Assembly: GCA_907163375.1 (NCBI GenBank)
Contig: CAJQUW010001446.1
Span: 496,001-560,000 of the forward strand
Source of the DNA: Prostheceraeus crozeri
Lineage: Eukaryota; Platyhelminthes; Polycladida; Euryleptidae
Direction of reading: 5' to 3'
DNA: 64,000 nt
This document shows positions 13,501 to 25,493 of this stretch, in pieces. Within the stretch, counting starts at the first letter, position 1, and each line of letters begins with the position of its first letter. A model generated the notes under the pieces. That model did not search any database, was not told the DNA's origin, and was given only the letters and a program-made list of their open reading frames with translations. The position numbers and the translations under genes were made by a program.

Positions 13501-16240
13501 AACGAATGAAAGTGAAAAAAGTGAAAGAGAAAAATGAATTGATGTGGATAGCGCAATGATTAGCAGCAGAAGATAGTGAAATGCTTCAAAAATGTATGGT
13601 GAAAATAAGAAAGAAAAGTGACGTGGAATGAAAGAAAGAATTGAGTGAAGAAAGAGGGAAGAGCAGAAAAGCAACGAGAATGAAACAAGAAGCGGAAAGG
13701 GACAGAGAAGGATGGCAGAAAAAAGGAACAAGTGAGAAGAAGCATGGCTTGAAAAGTGACAGGATCTTCTGAGGGATAGTTGTTGTGGTGATTTGATCAT
13801 CTTTATGAGTTGAAACAAGATTTGTTTTCCTAGTTTTTATATGGATGCCATGATTTGAAATATATAGTAGAAAAGAAGAAGGAAACACAACGGATAAAAA
13901 GAAGAAGCAATTCACAGCAGAAATTACTTTCTTACAACGGGTATAGAAATATAAGGTTTGCAGATCTTTCTTCCATGCATACACAGTTAATAAGATCTTC
14001 AAGATCCGCACTATTCCAAAAAACGGGAGAGAAAGCGATACATATCTCACAAAACCAAAGAGGACGCCATAAAAGCAATCCGATCTATCAAAGAGGGGAC
14101 GAAGAAAGACAAAAACATCATATCAGACAGAGAAATTCCCGTGTATTCAGACCATGTACAGCACTTTTCAGAGGAAAAAGAGTGACGTCAAGAGAAGAAA
14201 TTTCCCTCAGTCACAGAATGTACAGCGAAAGTTTGTAATAAATGTGCAGAAGGGAGAACAAGCCAAATAATGAGTGGCTGTATTATGTAGGTGTCAAGTT
14301 ACAGTATGTACCTCTATGGAGAAACTTATTCGTCGTGGAGGATAATGTGCAACAAGTTCAGCAACAAAAAGAACAAGGGTCAGCCAAATTGAGCAAGCGG
14401 AAGCTCATTCTGAACGAGCCGAAAGCGTAAGCCGCAAAAAGAGAGGAAGCAAGTGAGAATATACCCAAAACATGGTTCCAAATGATTAGCTATGATCTGC
14501 ATGAGTGTCTTCCTCTCTAATTTGAGTGGCTCGGAGTTCTACAAAAAGGCAGCTTTTGGTTTACAACCTTTCTGCTTATACAAACAAATCATGGCCACTT
14601 CACATGCTTATGTGGCCACAGCAAAAGTGAGCAGAGACAGTGAGAAATGGGGTGGAATGACATCGCTTCGAACGATGGTAAACGAATGTGACGAAATTCA
14701 ATGCGAAAGAATGTTCAAAGAATCGAATTTGAGATGTGGAGCAGCATCAGAAACAAGAATTGGACAAGTACTGCAAATGCTGAAAATTTCTGTCTGATAC
14801 TACATCTTACGAAGATGGACATACCCTCGATGGTTCCGGGGCATACATATGGGGAATTGTGATCCGGAGCACCAAATTATGAGAATGGAAAAACTTTCCG
14901 TGAGATGTACCATATGGGATGTTTCTGGAAATTGTGGAACGCTTGAGACTTCACCTTGGTTCCCTCAAGGTTGTACCCAGGACAACACACAAAATCTTCA
15001 GATGGTGATAAAGGAAATTAGAAATGAATGAAAACTTATGAAAAAAAGTTTTCATTTCGAAATCAGGGAATAAGAAAAAAATTGCAGATGAAAAGGATGG
15101 ATAATGATTGTGCATGAAGCAGTAATACTGACCAACATGCTTTCTCAAGGAGTCACAAAGACTATAAGGAATCGAAATTCAAGACGTATGATGTTATAAT
15201 TCAACTAAAGACTTGCTCATAGATTATGTATTTTGCAGATTTTAAAACTTTTTCCCTTTTCAAATTTTGTAAAGTAACACAAATTGCATTGTCATTTCAT
15301 TGCTAATAAGAATATTTTTTTTTATATTTTTAAATTTAAAATTTATTTTTGTAAAGTTACACTCTTTTCATTCAAAATACAATAATATATTTTATTTCGG
15401 GTGATATAAATGCAAATCACTTTCATTATGGATGGAACCCCTGTCTACTTTTATTCTATGTCCTAGGCCTATAACTAAATGCATGTATGCCTAGCCTACT
15501 TAACCTACATGAGTAAAGGGATCTCCCTTTTCATATAATCTAAGGCCAGGCTCTTTTTTCATGCGATGAAGAAGGGGACACTTGAACATGTTGTGTGAAG
15601 ATCAAGGTCATTCTCAATTTCACATCTTTTTAAGGATTTAGCTTTCATCTTTCTGAATAATTGAAAGATCAAACGACATCGAAGAAAGATGTAATTTAAA
15701 TGAAGACAAAATGTTTTTATTCAAATTCTTAAAACATGTATAAATGAATTATACATGGACATTTTCGTATCATTGTGAGTTAAAATTGTACAGGAATAAT
15801 GTTATGTTTTCTTTTATCTGAATTTGATTTATTTTTATAAAGTGTCCAACTTTTCGAATATCCTTAAATCTTGATATTTTTCGATCAAATTTTGTCTCAA
15901 ATATTTTTAAAAATTTTAGGTTATGCAATTTACTGAAAACTAGATATAATGCAAAGCTTGGACTAATCAATGAAGCTAAATGCTTTTTTTGTAATGGTAA
16001 AAAAAAGATTTTTTTTTCGCTTAGAACTTAAAAGAGACCCTGCACAAATTATGAAGTAGGCTTATAGCTCATTAAATCAGTAAATAAGTCATTGCCGGTA
16101 TTACTGCTCATCACACAAAGTATGTTACCAAAGTGCAAATAATTGCATTGCATACATGTAATATTGTATTATAATAGGCAAATCTTGCTTATCCGGAGTA
16201 CCGGCCCCGGCCGCCAAAAACCCGGTCTTCTCCAACCCTG
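10591..16240. mobile_element. Large hAT-type element, no recognised transposase
   Basis: The left end is CAGGGTTGGAACCGGCCGG. The right end, read inward, is CAGGGTTGGAGAAGACCGGG. CAGGG ends and an 8-bp target duplication are hAT hallmarks. The right duplication is CTATACGC (16241-16248). On the left the same 8 bp is present once the MITE and its duplicated TA are removed (CTA before the MITE, TACGC after it). The 5.65-kb interior is AT-rich with a strongly purine-biased stretch and many broken frames; I recognise no hAT transposase. It may be a non-autonomous or decayed copy carrying foreign sequence. A short + frame near 12000-12060 (GTKRIDYMFGELFD) recalls the RIDY motif of endonuclease/phosphatase proteins, weakly. 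Confidence 0.7.
13490..13760 (+). repeat. Purine-rich tract
   Basis: The + strand is overwhelmingly A and G, with recurring GAAA, GTGAAA and AAGAAAG words. The bias continues more weakly to about 15080. Long minus-strand frames here encode mostly Phe, Leu, Ser and are a by-product of the bias rather than evidence of a gene. Such tracts may form triplex or B-prime DNA, or may be a degenerate GA microsatellite inside the hAT element. Confidence 0.5.
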
Positions 16241-16248
16241 CTATACGC

Positions 16249-16829
16249 CTTGCTGATTCGGTCACCTTCTAGCTTACGCAGAGTCGTTGTTTTCATGACT
16301 TGAGAATCAAGTGGGCAAGTGGATTGGGGCTTGAAGATAGTGATGGAATTCCACCATTTCTTAACTTAGGTGCCTGTCTTTTTTCTATAGCTTTTAAATA
16401 ATAGTTTCATCTTATCTTTGAAATTTTCGCATGACAAAATCATCTAAGAGGGCCCCTGTTCAAGACAGTTCTGTTGACGTACATTCCAAGCAGGTGGAGA
16501 AGCATGGAGGAAGCGAACCTATCCTTCAAACATTCACCCATCATGAAGCGGATCATTCTGCGTTCTGCTGTCACTATCCTCTGCTAATCCTCAACTTCCA
16601 TGGGTTATGTTTCACTGCCGAAAGTTGGTCGCGCTTCCAAATATAGAGACCCCAACCAAGTTCCCTCTCTGGTTCGATCAATAACCGAAAAGTTAGATGA
16701 CAATGAAGCATATTCATTGATTAAGTCAGGAATCAACGCACTTAAGCGGTTGTTCTCCTTGAATGGCCTAATCATGCCAGTGGAACCTACCTCTACCTCT
16801 ATCTGCATTCTATCGGTTTAAGTAAGCCA
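16249..16829. other. No gene recognised
   Basis: Short frames on both strands at 16431-16821 have no recognised domain. They abut the RTE-like LINE fragment on the right and could be further decayed sequence of that element. Confidence 0.35.
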
Positions 16830-17135
16830 AGTAAGCCTCCAGCGCGAATACTTGCCTGTATTGCTGCTGGTCATGTTTCTGCAGGGTCTATGATGTCACA
16901 CAACCTTCTCAGTTCTGTTAGGTCACCAATCATTTCGCTCCCATATTGCACCATTGGACGTAACACATTCCTGCAAACTATTTCCTTCAACTTAGTTGAC
17001 ATCTTGTCACACAGCCCCTCTGTGAGCCTTCTTCAGCTTGCCTTAGCCTGGATTAGTCTGCTTATTTCTTTGTGAATGGTGTACACTATCTTCGCGCATC
17101 ACTAATCCCACGAACTTAAATTCCCCTCATTCTTC
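16830..17135 (-). pseudogene. RTE-like LINE reverse-transcriptase C-terminal fragment
   Basis: Read on the minus strand, one frame gives EFKFVGLVMREDS (the 'F.YLG..i..D' motif). A neighbouring frame gives TIHKEISRLIQAKAS, then a stop, then LCDKMSTKLKEIVCRNVL and RPMVQYGSEM. The order 'YLG - EI..RI..A - LCD...P.KLK..VYR..VRP..LYGSE' is the familiar C-terminal signature of RTE-type and related non-LTR retrotransposons. At least one frameshift and one stop separate the pieces. No other parts of the LINE were recognised. Confidence 0.5.
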
Positions 17136-18821
17136 ACTTGTCACACTTCACAAAAATATTATACAGATTATAACAAATTCTAAAATATTTGTTCATTTGT
17201 CATACTTATGTCACTGAAGATGGTCGTCAAACTGAAATATGTCTGGCAATTAATGTTGAATATGAAATGCGCACAATTTAATTATACAGTTAATTAACTC
17301 ATAGCTCTCTAATTATCATATTAAATAGTTTAGACTGCTACCGGCCATGTTGACAACCAGACTATGAATCTGTGCATTCGAACTTTTGAGTGAGTGAATG
17401 AGCGACCGAGATTTCTAGCCGTTCACTGGTGAACGGGTGAACTGAGCGAGCGAGTTTTCCTAGTAACTGCCGTTGAATTGAACTGAACTAGGAATTTACC
17501 GTTAATGAACTGAAGAACAAACTGAACTAAGACTTCTCACATTTCTACAATTGCGAGCAGGAAGAGTGTTCTTATAGCCTCATTTCACTATTCATATGCG
17601 AATTTTAAATGAGATCTCCATCATGCTGAATGTGATACAAGGGAATGGTCAACTGTGAATTTTTTGCGATCTTTATGTCAATATCTAGGGTGAGTTAACA
17701 GGTTTGAAAGTCTTAGTCAGAAATGGTTAGCCAAATCGTTCTTCCCGTCCCTCGATGCGGTACAATATAATATTTTCGGAGTGACCTCAGGCACGCACCA
17801 CTATTTCACCAAGCCTTCGAAGAAGACTAGAAGTTTATGAATGATTAATATTGACATTTAAAAATAAATGGAATTACAGCGTACATCCACTAGTTTCCGG
17901 GGCATCGTTCATATAATAACAATAACCGACTTTCGCTACTGTCTCTCCGCTTCAGGCATTAAGTCCCCTAGAAAGGATGAATAAATATGCGAACTTACAT
18001 GCACTTAAAACTAAATTTGAAGCATTTTCATGATAGAAAATAATTGACAGGGTTTTCACACTTATTCATACTTAGATTCAACGACATCTTGACCTTTTGG
18101 TATTCTCAATGGAACACGTTTATAGAGTGAATGACTAGAGGCATCAATGTCTGTATAAGTTTTCAGTTTGTTATATTTTTATCATGGAAGGAATTGTACA
18201 TCCATGTTATGCAAGCACCTTATTCGATTAATTTTATGACGCCCACTCAAGTTGACAAAAATGTCTGCAGTAAGTTCAGTTGCTTGTCGAGGCATTTTCG
18301 AATTTGGAATTATTAAATATGAGGATTTTACTGATTGAATTAGTGACGTTCTCTTATGAGCTCACAGAGCCGCAACCTTTCATCTAGAAAAATGCATATT
18401 TCTGTTGAAAATTTGAACTCTATCTCATATTCTCTACCTAACACCACAGACTTCTCGATCCCAATGACATATCAAGAAGCCATAGCTAACACTTCCGACA
18501 GAAAGTAAAAATTACAGTGGGCTAAATGATTTTGCATTCCATATTTTTCAAATCAGATAAAAATCACAAAAAGTGCCCCTTTCAAAAGTGAACAAAGTTC
18601 AAAAGCATTGAAAAGTTGTGAAAAGTCGACAGCAATTGACATTTTCAATTAATTAATTGATCAATTTAATGGTGAGAACTCTTAGATTTAGTTTCTTATT
18701 GGCGAAAATAGTTAGCAATTTAATCACTTCCGTGGTCAATTTAGCATAAATGTACCTTAATTTATGCTAAGTAATATGCATGCGGTGTAATGCTAACTTA
18801 ATTATTTGTTAATGTAAATAG
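17136..18821. other. No gene recognised
   Basis: AT-rich. A patch of TGAACTGAACT and TGAGCGAGCGAG-like words at about 17385-17535 looks like a decayed short tandem repeat. No exon or transposon end was found. Confidence 0.4.
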
Positions 18822-19042
18822 ATGTATCAGATTCTAATCAACAAGGTGTAGCTTGCTTTCTATCCCAGAAGTTTGAAAATTCTGATCAGGTTACTCCACG
18901 TATAAAGGATGTGATAAGAAATTATTACGGAAAGTTTTTTTTATATGAAGAGATCACAATAAAAAAATTAAGTGAAATGAACTTCAATTTGAAGGATGAT
19001 CGCATCCGACTTTCCATAGAAGTATTGCGTAATATCAAATAA
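18822..19042 (+). CDS. Candidate terminal exon of unknown gene
   Basis: An open stretch of about 73 codons without its own ATG follows an AG at 18820-18821 and ends in TAA. It includes FLSQKFENSDQVTPRIKDVI and FLYEEITIKKLSEMNF, with a composition that looks like real protein rather than random AT-rich frame. An in-frame stop lies just upstream of the proposed acceptor, as expected at an exon edge, but the polypyrimidine tract is weak. I do not recognise the protein. It ends 20 bp before the Tc1 insertion. It could be a host exon, part of an older mobile element, or chance. Confidence 0.2.
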
Positions 19043-19062
19043 AGGAGTTTTTTAGTAAATTA

Positions 19063-20449
19063 CAGTACGCGACAGCGAGTTTGCATGAAAGATGAAAATG
19101 GTTCAATCACTCGTTTATTATTGTCATCAAATCATCAATTATTGCAACTAGTGAACATTTGATGATGAAACTAACAAAAATTGTTCTAGAATTACTTTAA
19201 AAGCACCTCATTTGCAGGGTTCATCAGAATTTTGTGTGATGTCCCTTGGACTTCACGACAGCGTCAATTCTCTTTGGCATTGACGCTACGAGATTTTGGC
19301 ATATTTCTTTTAAGTCAGGGTCATGGTACCATACCTTGAGAAAGCTTTTGATGATGTGACTTTTACTTCTGGCCTGGTATTTGCGCAGGCGATTCTTGAC
19401 AATGGCCCAAAGGTTCTCTATCGGATTCAAATCCGGTGAAGAAGGCGGCCACCTCAAGACCTGGATACCTTTTCCGTTGAAATGTGCAATTGATTTCTTG
19501 GACACATAACAAGGTGCATTGTCTTGTTGGAAAATTCCATTACCGTCAGGAAATGTTTCACTCAGTTGTTGAACGAGTCTTCCGTCGACGATAAGCTTGA
19601 TGTATTTGTCACTGTCAAGACGTCCGTCGACGACATGAACTCGCCCAGTCCTATACCACGAGAAACAACTCCAGAACATCACTTTTGTAGGGTGCTTCAC
19701 TGAAGTCTTGAAATGCTCCTCAGACAATGGATAACCGTCTACAACACGTACGAAGCGAGGACAACCATCGTTGGCTTCAATTATGGTTTCATCTGACCAC
19801 AAAACATTCTTCCATTGGTCAACGGTCCACGACGCGTGCTCCAGAGCCCATGCGTATCTCTTCTCAATGTTCAATGGCGAAAGATATGGTTTATTCTGGG
19901 GTGTTCTGACGGAGCAACCAGTCTCGTGGAGGGCACTTTGAATTGTTCGAAGATTCACGTTCTCAGCAGACTCTCCCATGGCCTCGTGAATATCAGCTGC
20001 TGTGGATCTTGGCGATTTCACAACCAGTGATCGAAGATGTCGCAGGTGTCTCTCACAGAATTTCTTATTCTATCCACCGCAATTTTCATATCGGGCTTTG
20101 TATCCGCCACTTTCTTCATATCGTTTAATAATTCTCGAGACAGTTGATTGATTCACTCCACTATCAGCAGCTATTTCATCATGAGTTTTTGACGTGTGGC
20201 TGTATAAAGTGATAATTTGTAATCGTCTTTAGTTGCGCTCACTCATTGTGATTGTGTCTTATTAGCGGAGTGTCTATGTGCTTTGTTGGAGTTTGAATTT
20301 TAAATAATAGATATCTATTATGCCTAGACGATCATTCATCAACATGTAATCAAATGAAGTCATTTCAAATAGATCTTGTGTCATAGATAGCTCATGAGAC
20401 AAGTTTAACGCTTTGTATCATCTTCATGCAAACTCGCTGTCGCGTACTG
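19063..20449 (-). mobile_element. Tc1-type DNA transposon, complete ends
   Basis: Perfect 27-bp terminal inverted repeats lie at 19063-19089 and 20423-20449, beginning CAGTACGCGACAGCGAG. TA flanks both ends (19061-19062 and 20450-20451). The 1387-bp length and a single transposase frame filling most of the interior are typical of Tc1. Identical terminal repeats and only two stop codons suggest one of the younger insertions in the window. Confidence 0.92.
19224..20246 (-). pseudogene. Tc1 transposase (DD34E), two stop codons
   Basis: A 341-codon frame of normal Tc1 length starts at an ATG whose first codons read MSERN. An N-terminal helix-turn-helix is visible (THDEIAADSGVNQSTVSRII), followed by a second DNA-binding region. 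The catalytic triad is complete: D in LWSDET, D in QQDNAPCY and E in SPDLNPIENLW, with 34 residues between the second D and the E. The enzyme cuts and pastes the element at TA sites. Two in-frame stops break it: codon 6 (20229-20231, TAA) and codon 59 (20070-20072, TAG). No frameshift was seen. The frame downstream of codon 59 is open for 282 codons, so decay is slight. Confidence 0.9.
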
Positions 20450-20451
20450 TA

Positions 20452-23400
20452 TTTGCAGATAAAATTAGACTAACTGCACGTACAAACACGTTTTCCAAAG
20501 TATTGATTACTTGGTAAATCGAATGCTTCAATCATGCCAATCCCAGAACTACATGTTTTAGTGAATAACATCATGAGCTGCTAGCTGGAAAATCTTCAAA
20601 ACAATTGCATTTCTCTTCAGCAAATTTTCAGCTTCGGGCATTAGAAGGTTAAAGTCGTGGCACATTTTCGATTGAGATGATGGGGCTGACGAGACATCTT
20701 GTACAATGTACATGTACATATCATTTCGAGATAATAGATTACACGTGGAGGTTTGACGTGGGCTTGAGGTGGCTAACCGGTTCACCAAAAACATTCACCG
20801 TGTAAATTCCTGTTGCTTAATCAAATAGAGGTTAAAAAATGTTGAAAACATGCTTGGAGGCTCGTGCCATTTTGGTTGATTGTCAATTGCTCTTCTTATA
20901 TGGCATTAACTTATGTCAAATGATTACTTAAACAAAGTAAGTAAGTAAATAAAGACGTATATTTGTAGTGCACAACACCCCAATAATGAAAAATCTTGAG
21001 GTGCAGAAACGAGAGTTCACAGTCAGAAGATCATGCACTTATAAAATTCAAATTAACTTTAAAAGCAAATTATAACGAAAATCCAGTGTTAATGAATTGT
21101 TTTTGAAGATCCTAGGTGAATTCCGAAAACCCTTTTCCTTTGCTTATCTATCGATCATTGTGTAGATATGCACGTCAAGTCGTCAATTGAATAGGAATTG
21201 AAAAAAAATTTTCTCCAAAGTTGAGTACTGAACACATACCTCGCCCAGCTGTTCGGATATATTGAATCCAATTACTTGACAGCCAGCTGACTGCTTCATA
21301 TGTGGAAATAAGCATATGACGTCAGCTCCTGATTGTTTAACATAATCATGACTTTCCCCAAGATTAATATACTACTGAGGAATCTCGGCTTCTACAGTAT
21401 TGAGAGAAGCGCATTTAAGTCAAATAGGCGCTCTCACCTCTTTCAAATGAGCTCATCTTCGAAGCAACTGCACAAAACCAAACACACCTGTACTTGCGTG
21501 TGCGAAGTCAACGCAGTACTATTTGCTTCGCATGCACCACTCCAAAAAGCAATGCAAAGTTCGTGAATTGAGGTCGCTTTTCATGTGTCATCGATTAGAT
21601 TTTAGTGAATTTCTCCTTTGTAGACTTAAAGAATTGATATTATAGATTGATTTTCACAGAATTTTACGCAATTCATTTCCAGAAATCATTATCTAGGACA
21701 AAGTCAATGAAATCAATTAAATAAGTTTGTTAACCTTGTAGAACAATGCTGCTCCTGAAGCTAAATTAGAAAATATATTATTCTTTTAGAGATTTCTGTT
21801 TGAGTGTGAAGCTTCAGCAACACCAAACTAAGTTGTTGAAAGCTAAATAGTAAAAAAGTAGCAAAAAAACAAAGCACGACGTCAAACACTGCGCCGCAAA
21901 TATATTATAAGTGAGATGAACAACAAAAAAATATTGAAATGCATCAATTACCATTTGTACATTGCCAATACAAAATAGTTGAACAATCATCAATAGTTCC
22001 AGAACAATGCTTATCATTTCGACCAATGTTAATATCAGGTTATCATTTTTCGCTGCTTTATAGTTTTGACATGCCTATGCAGTCCCTTCCATTTAGCATT
22101 TCAGTACTCTTCTGTTATCAATTGTAGCTCCATATAAGCGCTGGCGATAGTTAAAATCACAGATGTCCCCAAAAATCGATTACATACTTAACCTATACTT
22201 ACCTTACTTTTAGAGAACACAGTGGGGTTTTAGGATGGCAGTGTTAGTATACTAGAAAGTGTTACGCTCACTCGCGTTCTGTGTTTTTTTTAATAGAATG
22301 ATTAAAATGCTACCAAAAACAGGCTCATGTATCATGCAGAATATTGATAATAATGTTTATTTTTAGCAGCCCCACTGATGGGAATCTTGGGATCACTTAC
22401 ACACATTGTATTCACATGTAGCTTATACGATCTACATGCAAGAACCAACACAAATCAAGAAAGAATGAAGCATAAGTGAATCAAAATAAATTGTGTCACT
22501 GCTATAGAGAATCCGCCATTCGGAAGCTTCGACATCACAACAACGAAAGAACTCTTTGTTATAAAATTCAACCACATAGGAATCCTAAAAAGTCCGGAAT
22601 GAGTGACTTATGGTGCATGCACTTTTACTAAAGGACATTTTTTGTGTTGTCAGGGCGTTGTCAGTATAAATGTACTTGGCAAAGTTGTAAAGTGGATTTT
22701 GCAGCCGTGAATTTGCGGCTAAGACTCTTCTATATGCATTCAGTGGCATTTATTGCCCATCCTGAATTGAGAGAGAGCAGTAACAATGATTGACAGCAGT
22801 CTTCCGCTGGCAGCTGTGGAAAAGGAATCCTTTTTGTTGATTGCTTTCAACAATGACGCACCCATACCTATCTCAGGCACTGGGACCAATTCAAAGTGAA
22901 AGTCAGAGACTCATCGTGTGTATCATTCTGAATCACTGACTGCAGCCTGTATATCAAAAGAGGGACAACATTGTAATAAACCATTAAATTTTAGATAGTT
23001 TATTTGAATGTCATTATATTGATGCGTGTTTCCGAAAATTTATTTCGTTTGATTACCGGTAAAATAATTGGAAAATTCCAATGGATAATCGATTATCAAG
23101 ATTCAATAAGTGGTCGTGCTTTGCGCAGAAGGGTGATCAATTAGCGTGCGTATATTGGTCATGTCGCTATATTGTCGAACGCGATGATCGATTCAATTTG
23201 GATAATGAATTGATCCTAATTATGATCACGTAACTCATATCGAAATTGTCACAAGTGATGAAAACTTATTTTGAGAGCACGGAACATCAGTGAGAGAACA
23301 CAATCAAATAACTTGAAGACGTATTTTTGATTAAATTGAGAATGCTATAAAAATTCAGATCCTTTTCAGGAATCATCACAGCATGTCCGAGGACAATTTT

Positions 23401-24114
23401 TCGTTGGGATTTGCGATGTACTATGCACAACATGTGGAAAATAAACTTCAATACGTTTTTTTATTTTGAAGGATTTGTAGACCTAATATGATGCCTGGTT
23501 CCAAGAGCGAAAATCATTGTCACCGCAATTAGAAGCACGCAATTCTAAACAGTGACAATGATTTAAAGTTTATAAAGTAAGTTAAAGTTGATCTAAAAGT
23601 AAAATACTACATTTCCAATATGTCATCTTTGTGTATTATGTCATCTTTGACTGAAATTAATTGGAATGCCTTTTGATATTTTTGTATAAATGGTAAAATT
23701 GACTGCAACTTGACATTCACTATTTTGCTTTCTGATTAAATGAGCCAATGCAGTTCTAACCATGGGTCATAGGTTCCAGCCCTACTAACCGCATGTCCAT
23801 TGCGTTGAAATTTGAACAATTTGTGCGTCGAAAGATCATTCAATTACATTTTCATTCACAGACCAACTAAAATGCAATCTAAATTTTCTTCACAAGTTCC
23901 GTTGACATTGCTCTAATTAAACATGATAGTTATTTGTATAATGAAAAAAGACACTATTCAATCTTTAGACAACACCATATTTTTTCATAAAACATTTGTC
24001 CGGAAAATCATTAAGATTGTTAAGATACTGCGAGGCAGACTGATCTCATGACTTAATGACGACAAGAATCTTTGCCAGACTTAAAGCTGAGTATTAAGCG
24101 AAGATGCACTTACA
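20452..24114. other. No gene recognised
   Basis: AT-rich sequence between two DNA transposons. Short frames (for example 20558-20794 minus, 21333-21566 plus) show no domain. A degenerate pol III B-box-like GGTTCCAGCCC lies near 23772. Nothing else stands out. Confidence 0.4.
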
Positions 24115-24116
24115 TA

Positions 24117-25491
24117 CGTGGTGAGATCAAAAAATGATTTAGACTCAACTACAAGGTGTAGTGCTACGTACTTGTTTCTTCGCTCAGTGAAGCTTATGAG
24201 CATGTAGATCCGAAATATAGCAAAGCCAACTTTCATCAACATTCACATCTGTAGTAAATTACATCACTTTTAATGTATCGAATTTTCATCTACTTTTTGA
24301 CATTTTTATTAAGTTCAATTGTATTTTGTGAATTTAAAGTATAACGAATAATGAGAAATCATTTTGCAGGTTGACTTAATGAACCACGATAATATTCTAC
24401 AGTGACTCTTAAATATCTATGCCATATTCTGTAGAGCTAGCGTATATGCAACACAGACAACAATCACTAGTCAATGGCATTCCACGAACGCATACAAAAG
24501 TCACTCATTATGGTCACGCTTGTCACTCACGCTTATGGCGATGATGTACCATGTCGATCAACAGTTTACAATCGGATAAGAGAAATTCAGAATGGAAGAA
24601 CGGAGGTTATGGATCGCTAGTTGACCGGGAGACCAATTGAACTTGGTGATGATCATCGAGAGAAATTGCATAAAATCGTCCTTCACAATAGCCGTATCAG
24701 CAAAAAAGAGTTGGCAGAACAGTTAAACTCGGCAATTCAGCAAGTCGCAAGTTGCGTTGCGGAACCGGCCATCGGAGATGTTTGATGCTCACCATCTTTT
24801 GGAACAGTTTCGGAGGTGTCCACATGAACTTTGCTGATAAACAACGTCATCTCAATGAAGAGTACTACTACGAACAACTTCAAGCTGCACGCCAAGGTGC
24901 TCGCAAGCATCGAAACCAGAACCTTTACTTGCTCCACGACAATGCTACTATTCACACTGCAACGGTCACTGATGCTACAATCAGAGACAATGAATGGCTA
25001 CGAAGTTCTCTCCCATCCTCCTCATAGCTCGGACTTGGCCCCAAGTGACTTTTACTTATTTCGACATCTAAAACATCACCTCAGAGGCGAACGTTTTGAG
25101 AATCGCGCCAATGTCGAACCGCTGTCATGGCATTGTTACGGGAGTTGCCCAACAGGTGGTTGACCAGGTTTGTGTGGAGAATGATGGGGCTACATCGAAA
25201 AAACAAGATTACTTTCTTGAGGTGCTGAAAAGCAAACATTTTTTTGGATATACGCCTTCTCTATCTAATGTTAATTACTTTGGAATAACATCGAACTTAA
25301 TAATAATATCAAAAAATAGATGAAAATTCGATGTATTAAAAGTGACATAATCTACTGCAGATGTGAATGTTGATGAAAATAAACTTTGCTATATTTCGGA
25401 CCTTTATCCTCATAAGCTTCACTGGGCGAAGAAGCAAGTACGTGTCATTACGTCTTGTAGTTGAGTCTAGATCATTTTTGATCTGACTACG
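24117..25491 (+). mobile_element. Mariner-type transposon with ~200-bp terminal inverted repeats
   Basis: The ends read CGTGGTGAGATCAAAAA (left) and CGTAGTCAGATCAAAAA (right, read inward), flanked by TA at 24115-24116 and 25492-25493. The inverted similarity runs inward for roughly 200 bp on each side, including AGTGAAGCTTATGAG, CCGAAATATAGCAAAG and CATCAACATTCACATCTG, with scattered substitutions. Typical mariners have repeats of about 30 bp, so these are long. The interior encodes a broken D34D transposase on the + strand. Divergence between the two repeats and the breaks point to an older copy than the Tc1 element. Confidence 0.85.
24474..25230 (+). pseudogene. Mariner transposase, internally deleted
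   Basis: The N-terminal part reads GDDVPCRSTVYNRIREIQNG and LTGRPIELGDDHREK, matching the mariner helix-turn-helix region 'GD...S..TV..W...F..GR' and the following GRP motif; a TAG stop separates them. After a TGA at about 24783 comes the catalytic part: LTIFWNSFGGV, LLHDNATIHTA (second D) and, after a frame change, HPPHSSDLAPSDFYLF (third D). The first catalytic aspartate and roughly a hundred residues around it are missing. C-terminal HHLRGERF is typical of the family. The protein cannot be functional as it stands. Confidence 0.78.
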
Positions 25492-25493
25492 TA

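Noticed and set aside
13417-14050. Minus-strand frames of 133 and 154 codons
   Set aside because: Composition is almost entirely Phe, Leu and Ser, produced by the purine-rich opposite strand; no domain is seen.
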